Assembly (NCBI RefSeq): GCF_024679245.1
Contig: NC_090178.1
Location: 22,414,703-22,478,702, forward strand
Reading direction: 5' to 3'
Length of the DNA: 64,000 bases
From: Pseudorasbora parva
Taxonomy: Eukaryota > Chordata > Actinopteri > Cypriniformes > Gobionidae
Numbering within the stretch: the stretch's first letter is position 1; each line of letters starts with the position of its first letter. The translations under genes and the position numbers were made by a program. The notes beneath the pieces are model-generated. The model saw only the letters and a list, made by a program, of their open reading frames with translations. It was not told where the DNA came from and searched no databases. Of this stretch, positions 62,642 to 64,000 are shown one piece after another.

Positions 62642-62709
62642 GGAATATGATTCATTTCCTATAAATGTAGGACCTGACAGCCTCTCCCCTCCAAGATAAC
62701 TCGGCACTG

Positions 62710-63600
62710 AGCTACTTTCAAATCTGCCTAACCTTATCTATTGCCAAGTACATTATATTTTTAATGACTTTTAGGATTTTCAATTGAAAGCCATGATAAA
62801 ACGGAAGCAGCAACAGATCTTTTCTTCTGTATTGTGATGTAAATCACATGAGTATGATGGATTATCAAAAAAAGGAAAAAATGAAGGTCGGGAACTTGGT
62901 TGTTGATTGGATTTTAAGATGTGGCTGTTTGAGGTGACTATGGAGGGGTGGAGTTTAAACAGAATCAGTGATAGGAGAAGTCTGGTGTACATCACCAGAG
63001 AGTCATTTTTACTGAAAGATTGCGATATGATTAAATACTAATTTAAAATAAACATTACAAGATCAAAAAACAGTCAGATAAATAAACAGGGATCAATCAA
63101 TAATTCATGAATAATTACTCAATCATTGGTTAGATCTACTAATATGTCAATGGGAAAAAAAGACATCCGCATCAAAAACTACTTGCAATTTAGCAAAATG
63201 TGGTGTTTGTTTATAAAAATGTTCAACATAATGAATTTTGAACTTCATTTTCCTTTTAAAAGGCCACAATTAATATAATAACTGATATTTTCCATTGAGG
63301 TAATCTTTATTATTTTTCATCCATTTATTTTTTTCAGCTGCATGAAATTCTTAGCGAATGCCAATGTTATTATTATAACCATTTCACATTTACATTTTAT
63401 TCTACTACTATTTTTGTGCAATATCATAATATTTTTGTAATTTTATTTTCAGCTGAGGTTATTGCCATGTAAAAATAAATATGCAAATAGATTAAAAAAA
63501 TATTTATCTGCCCGACTTACAAAAAAAGGTATCAATACAATGCTACATAGACTAGAGATGCACTACAGTCTCAAAACTGTGTTTTGCCTCTATCTTATTT
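62710..63600. other. Unannotated AT-rich sequence
   Basis: No gene or repeat recognised. Confidence 0.4.
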
Positions 63601-63603
63601 GGT

Positions 63604-63927
63604 TTAACGTATTCTCCAAGCACACCATTTGATGCCCTCAGGCAACGCTTTACCCCCTGGCACACTGGGACTATAAATTCCTCCCAACAAAAACACACAT
63701 GTAGCCAAGGTCCGTCCAAAATCCACAAAGCCGGTGAACAGTTTAGAGGCGAGAAGAAGGCCAGTGAAAGTAGCAGCAGATAAATAATGTATAGCTCCTT
63801 CTCTCCTCTGTGAAAAAACATGACAGCTCCGTTCCTGCACCCTCTGCTTGTACAGCTTCATTTCTGACTCCAGGGGCCCGCCGCATGCCGTCTCTACGCC
63901 CTCATCTTCTAATGGTCCTTCCAGTGA
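63604..63927 (-). other. Open stretch of 107 codons, uncertain
   Basis: On the minus strand the frame is open from just after TAA (63928-63930) to a stop at 63604. The N-terminal part is acidic and then basic (GPLEDEGVETACGG, then EMKLYKQRVQERS) and looks more protein-like than the rest. No clear acceptor or donor bounds it, and frames of about 100 codons occur by chance several times in this window. I do not recognise the product. Confidence 0.15.
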
Positions 63928-64000
63928 TTACTAAGACATAAGTGCACCGTCTGTTTTGATGATCAATCATCCGCTGGATCTATAAAGACGGCCCCACCAC

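Noticed and set aside
62351..62707. 118-codon minus-strand frame
   Set aside because: Much of its right half reads through C-rich and AC-rich DNA as Val-Cys-Gly runs. Only the first 26 codons before a good donor are kept as a weak exon candidate.

Overview
The window looks like non-coding nuclear DNA of a teleost fish, most likely a cyprinid. It is AT-rich, carries many long (GT)n, (GA)n and GATA-type microsatellites, and is filled with short non-autonomous DNA transposons of kinds I know from carp and zebrafish genomes (elements starting TTAAAGGGATAGTTCACCC, CATAGACTGTAAAAA, or GGCCCTCATTTATCAA) plus tRNA-derived SINEs. There are no operons, no prokaryotic gene density and no long open reading frames. 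The longest frames are translations of microsatellites or transposons. I see no host protein-coding gene that I can name; the region is probably intergenic or a very large intron.

Layout: 0-2.6 kb holds a hAT-like element and an inverted-repeat MITE. 3.0-4.3 kb holds a (GT)n tract and a GACA/GATA/GAAA array. 5.2-7.0 kb holds a SINE/LINE-tail fragment, a TTAA-flanked element and a CATAGACTGT-family element. 8.0-10.8 kb is a run of long dinucleotide tracts, one set bracketing a conserved core. 12.6-14.6 kb is a foldback element broken by a hAT-like element with a perfect 8-bp target duplication. 15.6-26.3 kb is low-density repeat with one SINE and one element bearing a 9-bp duplication. 26.4-27.3 kb holds the C-terminal remnant of a hAT transposase broken by a second hAT-like element. 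29.6-32.3 kb is a transposon mosaic with a SINE, a palindromic element and a tandemly duplicated long-TIR element. 37.9-39.2 kb is a PIF/Harbinger-type element with a Myb-like gene remnant that is itself interrupted by a 122-bp palindrome. 42.1-45.5 kb holds a hAT-like element and a minisatellite split by a TTA-flanked element. 47.3-53.7 kb holds several TTAA-flanked elements, one carrying nested insertions. 55-59 kb holds a MITE, elements starting AGGCCCCGTCC and AGGGTGCTTTC, a 22-bp minisatellite and the second 9-bp-duplication element. 61.6-61.9 kb holds a dead Tc1-like transposase.

Nothing here acts as a gene system. The relationships between features are insertional: elements sit inside older elements, and the target-site duplications allow the order to be read. 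A few stretches have good splice signals (11,745-11,864 minus; 23,881-24,190 plus; 62,563-62,641 minus) and are listed as exon candidates of low confidence. Family names rest on termini, target duplications, short protein motifs and memory of the families; no database search was possible. I did not find a convincing undescribed biological system. The best leads are the nested insertions with readable junctions and two unnamed repeat families, one with 9-bp duplications and one bracketed by (GT)n.
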